Source: Colias croceus (Eukaryota; Arthropoda; Insecta; Lepidoptera; Pieridae). Taken from it: DNA of 64,000 nucleotides. The DNA lies in NCBI RefSeq assembly GCF_905220415.1, contig NC_059537.1:10573593-10637592 (forward strand). The letters are read 5' to 3'. This document shows, in pieces, positions 11,478 through 21,564 of this stretch; position 1 is the first letter of the stretch, and every line of letters starts with the position of its first letter. Made by a program: the position numbers and the translations under genes. The notes below the pieces were generated by a model. That model ran no database searches. It was not told the DNA's origin and saw nothing but the letters and a program-made list of their open reading frames with translations.

Positions 11478-13904
11478 CGTTAAACAAATTAAAAACTCGT
11501 TTTATTGAGAACACATTTATTTGGTCAATTTTAGAACAATTCTCAAAACTAGGTACCACTCGAAAAAATATTATACCCATTAAAAATATTCACTTAACAC
11601 ACTCGAATTCCAGTATCTCAATACAGAGTGTGCTTATATTTACGTCTATCACGATACACTATCACGTGCGTTACTGGCATAATAAGATATGCATTCAACG
11701 ATTAAAACACAAACAAAATTTTACATAATTTTAAAACTATATAAACTTAATCCTTAACCCTTACAAACGAATAGTGCTCAACCGTAATAATATAACGTAA
11801 TCCTATAAAGTTACCTCTATAACAATGGCCAACAAAGTGCACGAAAACACAACATATCACTCAACAGTGCTAACAAACATACGATCAAAATAAATACATA
11901 AATGTATTACCAAAGAAAAAATATTTTAATATCAGTCAAAAGACTCGGTATTGAATATGCTTAGCCTCAAAAGAAAGTAAATATTTACAAACACGAACAG
12001 TAAAATCAAGTAGAAATACCCTTTCATTACATTTGTACATATACAATGTCTGTTACAATTACTTAACAATATTCTAAACATACCCATCTTAGTATAAATA
12101 AAATTACATTAAAATCTAAAATAAATTAAACAGTCCAGTAAATCACTAAACTTTTAACACTTTTATACTCATTATTTTACTTTTAGAGTACACTTATCTA
12201 CGAAGGCAACATAGGTAAATAAAAGCACATTATTTGGTATATTTAAATAACACCCTGTAATAATATGAATATATTTATATGGTTAGGCACAAAGTGCAAT
12301 CCGATACTGAGTGCATATTTGTATGAGATCAGTGACTTTATAGGGTCGGCGCATTAGCAACAAATGCAGACTTTAGTTCCATTTCGCGCGTTATCACATC
12401 GACAAATTGGAATAGAGCCACTACCTACAAAATTGTAAACATGCTGTAAGATGTGTTCATTTCATGTATGAAAAAAAAATCTACACTTGTTGACTTTTGT
12501 GTATATCGACCCTAAAATGGCAGGACGATATGATAGTGTAAATAACATCTGAGTCTTTAAAAGCTTCGCAAAAAATGTTCGATTAGCAAATATAGATATA
12601 TTTATATCCTATCACACTACATAATATTATATTTTAAAATTCTGAATATAAATACCATTTGTTTATTCAAAAATACACATTTTTAAAACAAGATATTATC
12701 TTTGGAACTTTATAACATGGAATATTTCAAACGACGTTTTTACCGTTATAAATAAATGAAAATGAATTATGTATCTCGCAAAAGGCACTGAGTTTTGAAA
12801 ATGGGATAAAAGTGAACCCACTGTTTACATTAAGGAAAGCGTAGCATTGCTTCTGGAGACTTGTTTTCAGAGGGTAAATATTTCCCGAGGCACTTTGTGT
12901 TTTAAGGCATATATGAAAAATATATATGGAATATCTGAAGTGTTATCAGTTATCACAAACATTCGAAAATGTTAAAGGAATATAAAAGCTTTTTGAATGA
13001 AACATGTTTACTCAACATTATTTCGTGAGTATTGGCTTTGGTTATTTCACGCTATAACTTTATTACTTTTGACGCAACAACTTGTATAAGACTCCAAATT
13101 TTCATCGATGTAAACTACAATTGCCAAATCAAAAGTTAAAACAAATACGATCATCGTGATGTTTTTTTTGTATCGCTCTCTTTTGTACTTCCACCCTTAA
13201 CTTTCTACATTACAGGTACATCTTTCATAGGGAAAGAACAATTTTATATTGTGTGCTTAGAAAATACATGAGCAATAGTGACCACCACACAGGTTTGATG
13301 GTCGGAGTAAAATATTTACACGTCGAAACAATATAAAAATTAGTAATGATTACATAACGTAACTATGTATTTGTATACAATATCAGTATTTAATAATATC
13401 TTAAAAGGAATGACATACGTAAACACACCATAAACTATCTACAAAATAACAAAAATTAAATATAACAAATTCTATAAATTTTCTATGAATATAATACATA
13501 ATTATAATAATGTATAAAGATAAATTATTTCAGTGCTTAGAGTGTGCAACAGACAAAACTTTAATAAACTATACTTTGGAATCTGAGTTAATCAAAACAA
13601 AAGTTATTATTAAAAATTATTATTAAACTTTAAATAATATAACGAATATATTACAGATCTGAAAAATTGCACTATTAAATAGAATCATCATATTATAACA
13701 TACAATTTAATTAATCACACTAATTAAATTTTGGCTTCATTTACTGTTATATATCTACGCAATAAACTAATAAAGGTAACTACAATAATACAATAAGTTA
13801 TGTTAGAAGGAATGTTACATACGAGACCATCCTAGGGTGGGATCCATTACGGTACAGTCAGAGACTTGTAAATACCGGTTACTGAAACAGTGCTCAACTA
13901 AAGC
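11478..13904 (-). other. probable long 3' UTR / intergenic tail of the large minus-strand gene
   Basis: About 2.4 kb without coding potential. On the minus strand AATAAA occurs near 11504-11499 and at several points nearer the stop codon. The 3' UTR of the 13905-20681 gene could therefore run almost to the MCRS1 end, making the two genes tail-to-tail with little or no spacer. The true cleavage site cannot be told from sequence alone. Confidence 0.4.
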
Positions 13905-16900
13905 TTAGTAGTTATGTTTCAGCCTTATCGTATATTTTAAATTGCCTGATGATGCACTATCAGAAGTCGGTTGACTTATAACAAATTTAGCAGTACAAAT
14001 TGATTTATACTTTTTAAACTTCTCTGCTAAAACGAAGGTTTTCTTCCTGTGACAATATACAGCTTTAACCTTGTTTCTTTGTGCCATCTTATCGACGAAT
14101 TCATTTCTTTCTATGAAAACCCACGGCTGCCATTTTCGACCAGTTAAGTCTGGATTATAAGATTTCTTTTTATTTTCAGAACTAGCATAATGTGCCCCGT
14201 TCTCGTTTTTCTTAATAACTACTTTGGGAATACTGTGTTTAGGTTTTTTGTTTTTTTCTTTGTGCCTTTTAAATTGAATTTCATCAATACTTTTAAGGAC
14301 ATCCTCAAACTTTGGTTTAATTTTTTTAGGAAAGTCGTGTCGTATAGGATTACTTATATTATGATTTATTTTTGGAATGTGAGGTTCATCTTTAGCCCGT
14401 TTCAATTGTTTTAATTTATTAAGACTTTGTTGAGGTAATGTTAATTTTACTTTAAGATCTTGCGTCTCTTTTAGAGGAGGGATATATTTTTTAGCAGCTT
14501 TGGTTATAAGAGGCCTATAGTTTGATGTATAATCCTTGATTTCGCTAAAGTTAAAACTTAAATCGTTCGAAATGTCCGGTACGCTATTTATTTGGGATAC
14601 TCTGGATCCATTTACGCTCGTTATTTTAAGTAAAATACTAGAGCTTTTTTCCTCTGATGTCGTGGATGACACTTCGGGTGAACTAGATGTCGAATAATTG
14701 ATATCATTGTCTTGATTTTCAGATGATTTATATTCATCTAGACTTAAATCGCAAGAATCTACCACGCAATCACTATCTTCTTGCAGTTTTTCGAATGCGT
14801 TGCTGTCTAACTTGTTTTCAACATGGGCAAAGTTACATTCATATTGTGAAGGACTTTTGTGAATTTGATTTTCCTTGTCGTCTAATTCTTTAATATCATG
14901 ACTTATAAAATATTGTTCTGATTGTGGTAGGGTATTGCATTTTGGGGACATAGATTCTTCGTCCATTGTAAATGGAGAGGCTACTTTATTATTACAGACT
15001 TCTTGTCCATTTTGAGATTCAATGTCGACCAGTGTTTTATTAACGTCCATTTGAGGTGTTTTATATAACGTTTCAACAAGTTGGACGTCATCCATACACA
15101 AATTGTCACCATATATCTCTTTTATTTTTAATATATGATCAATTTCACTATCAGAACACGTGCTACTTTCATCGTCATTTCCATCCCTAGACAAACTTTT
15201 TGGTGAAGTAGGTGCACTTATTGTGATGTCTTCAGCAACATCATCATTAAAAACTGTTTCCACGCAAGCTATATCTTCCACCCAAGTGTCACGAACTACA
15301 TCATTTTCTATAGGCTGCAATTCATTTGGTTCAAAAACATCCGAGACAAAGTTCTCAGTACACGAAGTTTCTTCAGATTCATTAGAGACGCATAAATTAA
15401 GGATAGCGTCAGCTGGATCACAAAATGCAGTCGACACTTCTGTGAAACAGATTTTACTGTTATCATCTCCATCTTGAGCAATAACGTATTCGTCGTCGTT
15501 ATCAATTAAAATAAATACATTTTGATTGTTATATATTGCAGAGATAGAATTTCTTCTATTATTCTGGATGAAAGTAGAGAAATCTTCATGTTCCTGAGGC
15601 TCTAATATTGCCTCAGCCGTGAATTTTCGTCTTTTTGGCTCTTTTAATATAGAATGTTCAGTCGAATCCATATCAGTATACAATACAAGAGCGGAATCTG
15701 ATAAGGATCGTTTTAAAGTACGACGGTTGGATACTTCTGGTTTTGTGTTTTTAACTTCAAAACGTTGCGTTTCTTTAATTTCATTCGAATGATTACAGAT
15801 ATTATAATCATTTTCTGCGGAATCTCCAACACATTGTTCTTTATAATTGGTTTTATCATCACAAGATTCAGATTCCAATGGTAAGACTGATGTTTGAAAA
15901 TTGTATGTACATTTGTCAGTTATGATATCATCCATTTCTAGTTTCTGCTGTTGAATATCTTCTACGTTGGGCCCGTCCATAAGTTTTTCATCCACAACAT
16001 AATCTATACCTTTGTAAATACCCTCATGATACATATCAAGATTTTGTATACGCCATGAAAAATATTTACATGTAAAGTATTTCTTTATTTTAATCCGTGT
16101 ATTCCCCATTTTGATTTGATTAATTTCAGCAGCTCCTGGTGCTTGAGATGAGACACCTTCTTTAATTTCAAATTGATCTAAAGTTGTTTTTGGAGATAAT
16201 TTGTCAACTTGCTCTATTTCTTGACTGCTAATATAATATGATTTTTCTTCAATCTGTACTATTTTTTTGGCGTCTTCTATTCGTTCAGTATTATTTAAGC
16301 TTAGTTCAACTTTAGCAGTTTCAAGCATATTTATAATTGAATCGCTTTCCACTATTCGTTCAGTATTATTATTTAAGCTATGTACAACTTTAGCAGTTTC
16401 CAGCATATTTATAATTGAATCTCTTCTGGAATTGTTTGCTATGACGCTATGTGCGCTATTTATGGATGAATCTAAGCTTATATTAATAGAGGTTTGGATC
16501 TCTTCTTCATTTGATTGGGATAGTGAAGAAATTTCTATTGTTTTTTTTTCGTGGTTTTTTATTTGAGACGTTTCCGTATCTTTGCCATGATAAGACAGAA
16601 TATTTAAATTTTTTTCGCATTTTACATTTTCTACATTAAATATTTTTTGACAGTCAATAATATTATCAGAACTAATATTATTTGTTTGTATTATATCAGT
16701 TTTATTTTCGTCATTAAATACATGATCATTGTTATTTAATTTCATTATTTTTGGTTCAATTTTCATCGAATCTAACTTACTCGACGGTGATCTTATTGTT
16801 GTATTTGATAAAAATTGTGTGTTATCTATTTCGAGTTTATTATTTTGTGCCATACGTTGTACATTTTGCGTTGTTGTGCTTTCTGAAAATTGCTCAGCTA

Positions 16901-19900
16901 TATCTGGTGGTAAATTATCTTTACTACAAACTCCTTCATTACTGTTTACATATGTATCATGTAATACGTGACTTTCTTTAGCCTTGTTATATGAAATAAC
17001 TTGAAGAGACATATCCTTATGGTCAGACTTTTCGGATACACATAAATCCATTTGAGTGTCAGCTTTGGCTGTGTTCTTTACGAAGACTGTACATTCCTTT
17101 TCGACTTCTAAAATTTTAGGGCTTGGATTTTCTTGAGAGTTATCTGTTTCTAATAAATTATTAACAACGGACGCTTTAGTTAGACAGTTATTTTGAGAAA
17201 TATCTTCGTTCCCACGCTCATCTTGTTTCGTTTCATCATTAGAGTCGTCACTCATTTTATAAAAACTATTTTTAATTATTATATATTCATTATTAGTTTG
17301 GACGAAATTCGACTGCGCTTCGGTTTTTGAATCTTCATTATAATTGGATTTTTCCTTCTCATCCTGATTGTTTACGATTAACTCAGTATTTTCAATTATT
17401 AAATGGTCTTCATATTCTGTTTTATTTGTATTCATAGTGGCATTTAAAGCTGTTATATTCTCATTTTCTTCCTCCACGATTAATGGTAAATTCAATACAA
17501 TATTTTCTTTTACATTTGAATCATCAATATCAAGACAATCAGTGATTTGCAAACTTGCTTCAACATTTTTATACTGGTGTTCTTCCCTTAGCATATCGTC
17601 GTTTATATTCTCATTATTTTGAATGTCATCAGCATTATGTACGTCTGTATTTGTTTTTTCATCCGAAATAGTCTGTAAGTTTATATCATTACAAGACGGC
17701 AAACATAAAGGTATATCTGTATCATATTTATTTTTTATTAAATTGGCATCTGAACTATCATTGTTGATATCTTCTCTTACAGGTGAATTTTCTAATGATT
17801 CAATGCCATTATTGCACTTTACTTCTTGGTCATTTTTTTGGATATGCATGTTATTAAGTTCATTTTTACTCTCTGTGCTATAATCATGCTTCTCACTTAT
17901 CTTACTAAAGCTGAAATCAATTGCTGAATTACTACAATCGTCATTTGTATGAACAGTTTTTAAAGGTGAAGGTCTACTCGTTGCAATAACACTATCTGTT
18001 ATACTCATTATAACATCAGTTCCTTTATTTTCTTTCATAATTGTTGTAACATTAGTCTCAAACTCTTCATGCTTTCTGTTATTATCTGGATTTTTTATTA
18101 TTACACTGTCGGTTCGATTCATAGCAGAGCAGTGACCAATATCATCAGAAGAAAAGTCATATGTTTTAGTTTTACGATATTTACTCAATTTTGGAGTCGC
18201 TCTGTCAGTAACAAATTTGGGTTCGGACTCAATTGAATTGGTAGAAAGTGTTGTATCTGAGTTAACAATTCCCGGTTTGTTATTATTAAATTTGTTAGCA
18301 TCTATAAACTGTTGATTTATTTCAGGAAAATTGAGTTCTATATCACTGTCTAATCGAGGCAAAGAGGCAAGACATACACCCGAATTACTTTCTAGGTCTT
18401 GAAATATGTAATTACTAGTTTTCATTATGTCATTATTTGAAATGAAAGGCGAATTCATTTTACAGCTTGTTGTTGGGTTTTCTGACTTATTGGAGAGCAC
18501 TGATGTGTTGCCTATACCCAAGTTAATAACCTTTTCTATTGCTCTTTCATCTAATATATTTTGTACAGGAGTGGCAACCTCTACATTCAACATTTTTGGG
18601 CTACATGGCTTTATTTCAAAGTTACATCCTACTTCTTTGTGAATAACTGATTGACTTATTTTAGCTTCAACATCTAAGGGTGAAACGGGACGTGGAAGTT
18701 GTGGGGGTTGTTTTACTGAGGGCTTTGGTGACATCTGATAGTCTCTCATGATTGTTTTGCTTTGTCTTAACGCAGGGGATTCAACCAGCTGCTCATATTG
18801 ATCAAGAAGTTCGATACTGTTGTAACCCTTTATATTTTCAGGTAATTTTGAAATTTTTTGAATATGCTCATATTTTGATAACTCTTCAGTTGGTATATTA
18901 ACAAGCCCAAGAACATAAAGTTGCTCTTGGTTACTTATTGTCTCAGAAGTTTTAGGAAAATTGTTTGAATTGCTAGAGGCAATATTACCATCAGTTGCTT
19001 CCTCTTCACCTTCATTCCACATTTGCAAAAATTGTCTGACATTAAGATTTTTCTTATCTCCAACTGAATCTGACCTAGATGCTTGTTTTGGAAATTTCTT
19101 CATATTTGAATTGTAGAAATTCTCATGTTTTCTATACATTTCACTTTGCATCCTATAGTTTCCAGAATCAATGCTTCTTCCACTAGCTGATGATGATTGA
19201 CTTACATAGCCACAGTCTTCTTGTAGTGTTTGCATGGCATCATTGCTTGTGTTGGATTCTGCAGGTGATATTACTAGTCCGGAAGGAGAAAATTGTAAAG
19301 GATGTCTTAATAAAGGGCTATTAACATGTACATTCTGGTCTACACCTCGAAAGTGTACATTGTCAAATGTTTTCATTGTTATGTTGTCTTTTCTGTACAT
19401 ATATTGTGGTGGCATATTATATGGCATATGTCCGGGGTGGATGGGTAACACTACATCATTTTTAGATCCAGGTGGTCTATTTGCATCAGGATAATACATA
19501 TTGTCAACAGGAGGATACATTTTGTTTCTATTATTTTCGTACTCCAAATATATTTTATTATTCATATCATAAGGCAATTTATTTGGTGTTAATTGTTTAG
19601 CTGATAACTCAGATGGGTGGGTGTACATTTTGTTTTGAATGCAGTTCCCTGGCACTGAACCGTATGGAGGAGGAATGTATTGATTATGGTAATGATTAAA
19701 GTTTGTTTGTTGGTTTGATCTTTGGTATGAATCTAAAATTGGTTCCGCAATTCGTCTCATAGGAACTTGTGAATACATGGGATAAGGGTGAGGAGGTATA
19801 CTTTTAGATAAATCATATTTCTGAGGTGGGTAAGGTGCATGTGGGTGAAATGTATTAGGGTAGTTATTAGGATAATCGTACCTGGCTTGAGGATACCTTT

Positions 19901-20681
19901 CCTTTATTGTTGGGTATGGCTTGAACCGCATGTTTCCTTCTTGGTAGAGACGTTCAGCATTGACTTGAGCAGCATCATCATGATGAGCTCGATGAGGCCT
20001 TAACATTGGTCTTGGGGTTGTAAAGTTAGATAACTCAGGATACTGATAATACTCAGGTGCACCATAAGGCCTTGTGGGTCTTGTACCGGTACCGTTTGCC
20101 CACACATGGGGTGGAACATTTCTTGCAAAAGCCGGGTTCACACTTGTTAAAGGTAAGTCTGAGTTTCTAATACTTTTTTGTCCATTAATTGGATTAATAG
20201 TATAAGGCACATCACAATACTTAAGTTCTAATGGCATATCAACTTTAGAATTTTTTGAGTTAGAATCATCTATATTCTTAGATGAATTATAGGAAGGCGG
20301 GACCATGATACGCTGCATATTTTCTTGAAATGTTTGCCTTGGTGATATGTTCCGTACTTGTTGGTAATCTGGTAATTTCTGTGTAAAATTTGGTTGATGT
20401 CGGTAAACATTTTCATTGCATGACCATGGATCGACTGATGCTTTTTTGAGATATACATCGCTGGTAGGGGGCGGTGGCAATACTCTATCGGGGCCTATAA
20501 TAGCACACGGTCGCGTGGCCTGCGATTCCACTTTACCCAATGAATTTGATCCAATATCTTGATATGATTTATTTCGATTTGATTGTAGCGGACTGCTACT
20601 TTGGTTGTAGCTTGCATTTCCATCGTTGATTGGCGCACTTAGAGCAGAGTCTGTTCGTAAATCTTTAGCGTCCATGGCCAT
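13905..20681 (-). CDS. 2258-aa intrinsically disordered protein, uncharacterised
   Basis: A single uninterrupted frame of 2258 codons. I do not recognise the protein. The N-terminal 450 residues are rich in Pro, Tyr, Asn, Gln and His (for example HPHAPYPPQKYD). The central part is acidic and rich in Asn, Ser and Thr. Two near-identical short repeats with the core SIINMLETAK lie near residues 1420 and 1445. A basic patch (RRTLKRSLSDSA ... EPKRRKF) near residues 1650-1685 looks like a nuclear localisation signal. The last 130 residues are strongly basic and contain the most conserved-looking segment (GRKWQPWVFIERNEF). A nuclear regulatory or scaffold role is a guess. Two in-frame Met codons lie close together (residues 1 and 3); the second has the better Kozak context. 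A Cys/Tyr/Trp-rich patch near 16000-16110 is unlike its surroundings and could be a short retained intron. Confidence 0.8.
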   Translation of the reverse strand: MAMDAKDLRTDSALSAPINDGNASYNQSSSPLQSNRNKSYQDIGSNSLGKVESQATRPCAIIGPDRVLPPPPTSDVYLKKASVDPWSCNENVYRHQPNFTQKLPDYQQVRNISPRQTFQENMQRIMVPPSYNSSKNIDDSNSKNSKVDMPLELKYCDVPYTINPINGQKSIRNSDLPLTSVNPAFARNVPPHVWANGTGTRPTRPYGAPEYYQYPELSNFTTPRPMLRPHRAHHDDAAQVNAERLYQEGNMRFKPYPTIKERYPQARYDYPNNYPNTFHPHAPYPPQKYDLSKSIPPHPYPMYSQVPMRRIAEPILDSYQRSNQQTNFNHYHNQYIPPPYGSVPGNCIQNKMYTHPSELSAKQLTPNKLPYDMNNKIYLEYENNRNKMYPPVDNMYYPDANRPPGSKNDVVLPIHPGHMPYNMPPQYMYRKDNITMKTFDNVHFRGVDQNVHVNSPLLRHPLQFSPSGLVISPAESNTSNDAMQTLQEDCGYVSQSSSASGRSIDSGNYRMQSEMYRKHENFYNSNMKKFPKQASRSDSVGDKKNLNVRQFLQMWNEGEEEATDGNIASSNSNNFPKTSETISNQEQLYVLGLVNIPTEELSKYEHIQKISKLPENIKGYNSIELLDQYEQLVESPALRQSKTIMRDYQMSPKPSVKQPPQLPRPVSPLDVEAKISQSVIHKEVGCNFEIKPCSPKMLNVEVATPVQNILDERAIEKVINLGIGNTSVLSNKSENPTTSCKMNSPFISNNDIMKTSNYIFQDLESNSGVCLASLPRLDSDIELNFPEINQQFIDANKFNNNKPGIVNSDTTLSTNSIESEPKFVTDRATPKLSKYRKTKTYDFSSDDIGHCSAMNRTDSVIIKNPDNNRKHEEFETNVTTIMKENKGTDVIMSITDSVIATSRPSPLKTVHTNDDCSNSAIDFSFSKISEKHDYSTESKNELNNMHIQKNDQEVKCNNGIESLENSPVREDINNDSSDANLIKNKYDTDIPLCLPSCNDINLQTISDEKTNTDVHNADDIQNNENINDDMLREEHQYKNVEASLQITDCLDIDDSNVKENIVLNLPLIVEEENENITALNATMNTNKTEYEDHLIIENTELIVNNQDEKEKSNYNEDSKTEAQSNFVQTNNEYIIIKNSFYKMSDDSNDETKQDERGNEDISQNNCLTKASVVNNLLETDNSQENPSPKILEVEKECTVFVKNTAKADTQMDLCVSEKSDHKDMSLQVISYNKAKESHVLHDTYVNSNEGVCSKDNLPPDIAEQFSESTTTQNVQRMAQNNKLEIDNTQFLSNTTIRSPSSKLDSMKIEPKIMKLNNNDHVFNDENKTDIIQTNNISSDNIIDCQKIFNVENVKCEKNLNILSYHGKDTETSQIKNHEKKTIEISSLSQSNEEEIQTSINISLDSSINSAHSVIANNSRRDSIINMLETAKVVHSLNNNTERIVESDSIINMLETAKVELSLNNTERIEDAKKIVQIEEKSYYISSQEIEQVDKLSPKTTLDQFEIKEGVSSQAPGAAEINQIKMGNTRIKIKKYFTCKYFSWRIQNLDMYHEGIYKGIDYVVDEKLMDGPNVEDIQQQKLEMDDIITDKCTYNFQTSVLPLESESCDDKTNYKEQCVGDSAENDYNICNHSNEIKETQRFEVKNTKPEVSNRRTLKRSLSDSALVLYTDMDSTEHSILKEPKRRKFTAEAILEPQEHEDFSTFIQNNRRNSISAIYNNQNVFILIDNDDEYVIAQDGDDNSKICFTEVSTAFCDPADAILNLCVSNESEETSCTENFVSDVFEPNELQPIENDVVRDTWVEDIACVETVFNDDVAEDITISAPTSPKSLSRDGNDDESSTCSDSEIDHILKIKEIYGDNLCMDDVQLVETLYKTPQMDVNKTLVDIESQNGQEVCNNKVASPFTMDEESMSPKCNTLPQSEQYFISHDIKELDDKENQIHKSPSQYECNFAHVENKLDSNAFEKLQEDSDCVVDSCDLSLDEYKSSENQDNDINYSTSSSPEVSSTTSEEKSSSILLKITSVNGSRVSQINSVPDISNDLSFNFSEIKDYTSNYRPLITKAAKKYIPPLKETQDLKVKLTLPQQSLNKLKQLKRAKDEPHIPKINHNISNPIRHDFPKKIKPKFEDVLKSIDEIQFKRHKEKNKKPKHSIPKVVIKKNENGAHYASSENKKKSYNPDLTGRKWQPWVFIERNEFVDKMAQRNKVKAVYCHRKKTFVLAEKFKKYKSICTAKFVISQPTSDSASSGNLKYTIRLKHNY

Positions 20682-20790
20682 GATGTTTAATACAGAAATT
20701 AATCTGGTTTCTTTGCATCTTTTTAATTATGTTCTAGTACACTTCACGTAATAAATCAGTTTTGTTTCTCCAATCAAAGTATTGTTCATT
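20682..20790 (-). other. 5' UTR part of the coding exon, with a short upstream ORF
   Basis: On the minus strand a pyrimidine tract and CAG (20793-20791) form a splice acceptor about 110 bp before the start codon, so the exon holding the big frame probably begins at 20790. Within this leader, 20789-20727 is a 20-codon ORF (ATGAACAATACT...) ending in TAA before the main ATG. It could lower translation if used. Confidence 0.45.
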
Positions 20791-21564
20791 CTGAAAAATA
20801 AACAAATTATCAAACACATACACATTCATTGACAACTGTCAAAACACTGCCACATAAGCTTTATATCTAAAACTTTAATAAGCACATGAATTAAAACTTA
20901 ATTTCTCGTAAATATTTCTCGTACTTACCTATAACAAGTATTAAATTTTAGAAAACATCAATATTATTTCCTTGGAGACACCGATTTATTACGTTCCTTG
21001 CACTTCTGTCGCGTATAACAACGTATTGCTAGTTTGTAAAAATATTAACGTAGATTAAATTACCCTTAAAAAAATAGCTAATTATTTGTATGTTAAATTT
21101 ATCTATGAATATACACATATAAATAAATGATTGATATATTTATATCCACTACTAATTATAATATTATTTTTTAATTAAATAAAACACCATAATATGTAAG
21201 TAAATGTTACCAATTATAGATTATTGATTTCCTATAAATGATATTGGTATTTTTATTTAGATTTACCATTTTTCATTGTTGTTATAAATAAGATAAGCAA
21301 TCAATTTATCCCTTAGATCATTATTTATCCGTCCGTATTTAATCTTAATTTGAAAATATTTTAAAATAAAGTTCAGTCAATTCTTGTCAAATGTCAATAG
21401 TAGATCTTCGCTACTTCAAACTTTGAAGTTTGAAGTTGAAGTTCGCATTTTAATCTGTGTTCGCATTTATTTCACGTTGGAACGCTACATTTTTAGATTT
21501 TTGCGCTACATCCAAAATTTGCATCGTCCTACTATTTTCTTCATTACGTTAAATTATTCTTGCG
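20791..21564. promoter_or_regulatory. shared divergent upstream region
   Basis: This lies between the acceptor of the minus-strand gene and the CLPTM1L start codon on the plus strand. It must hold the CLPTM1L promoter and very likely the non-coding first exon and promoter of the opposite gene. No TATA box or other element could be named with confidence. A small palindromic repeat (ACTTCAAACTTTGAAGTTTG) lies at 21414-21433. Confidence 0.4.

Noticed and set aside
14190..19494. Many plus-strand open frames of 70-105 codons
   Set aside because: All lie antisense to the large minus-strand coding exon and have no recognisable domains.
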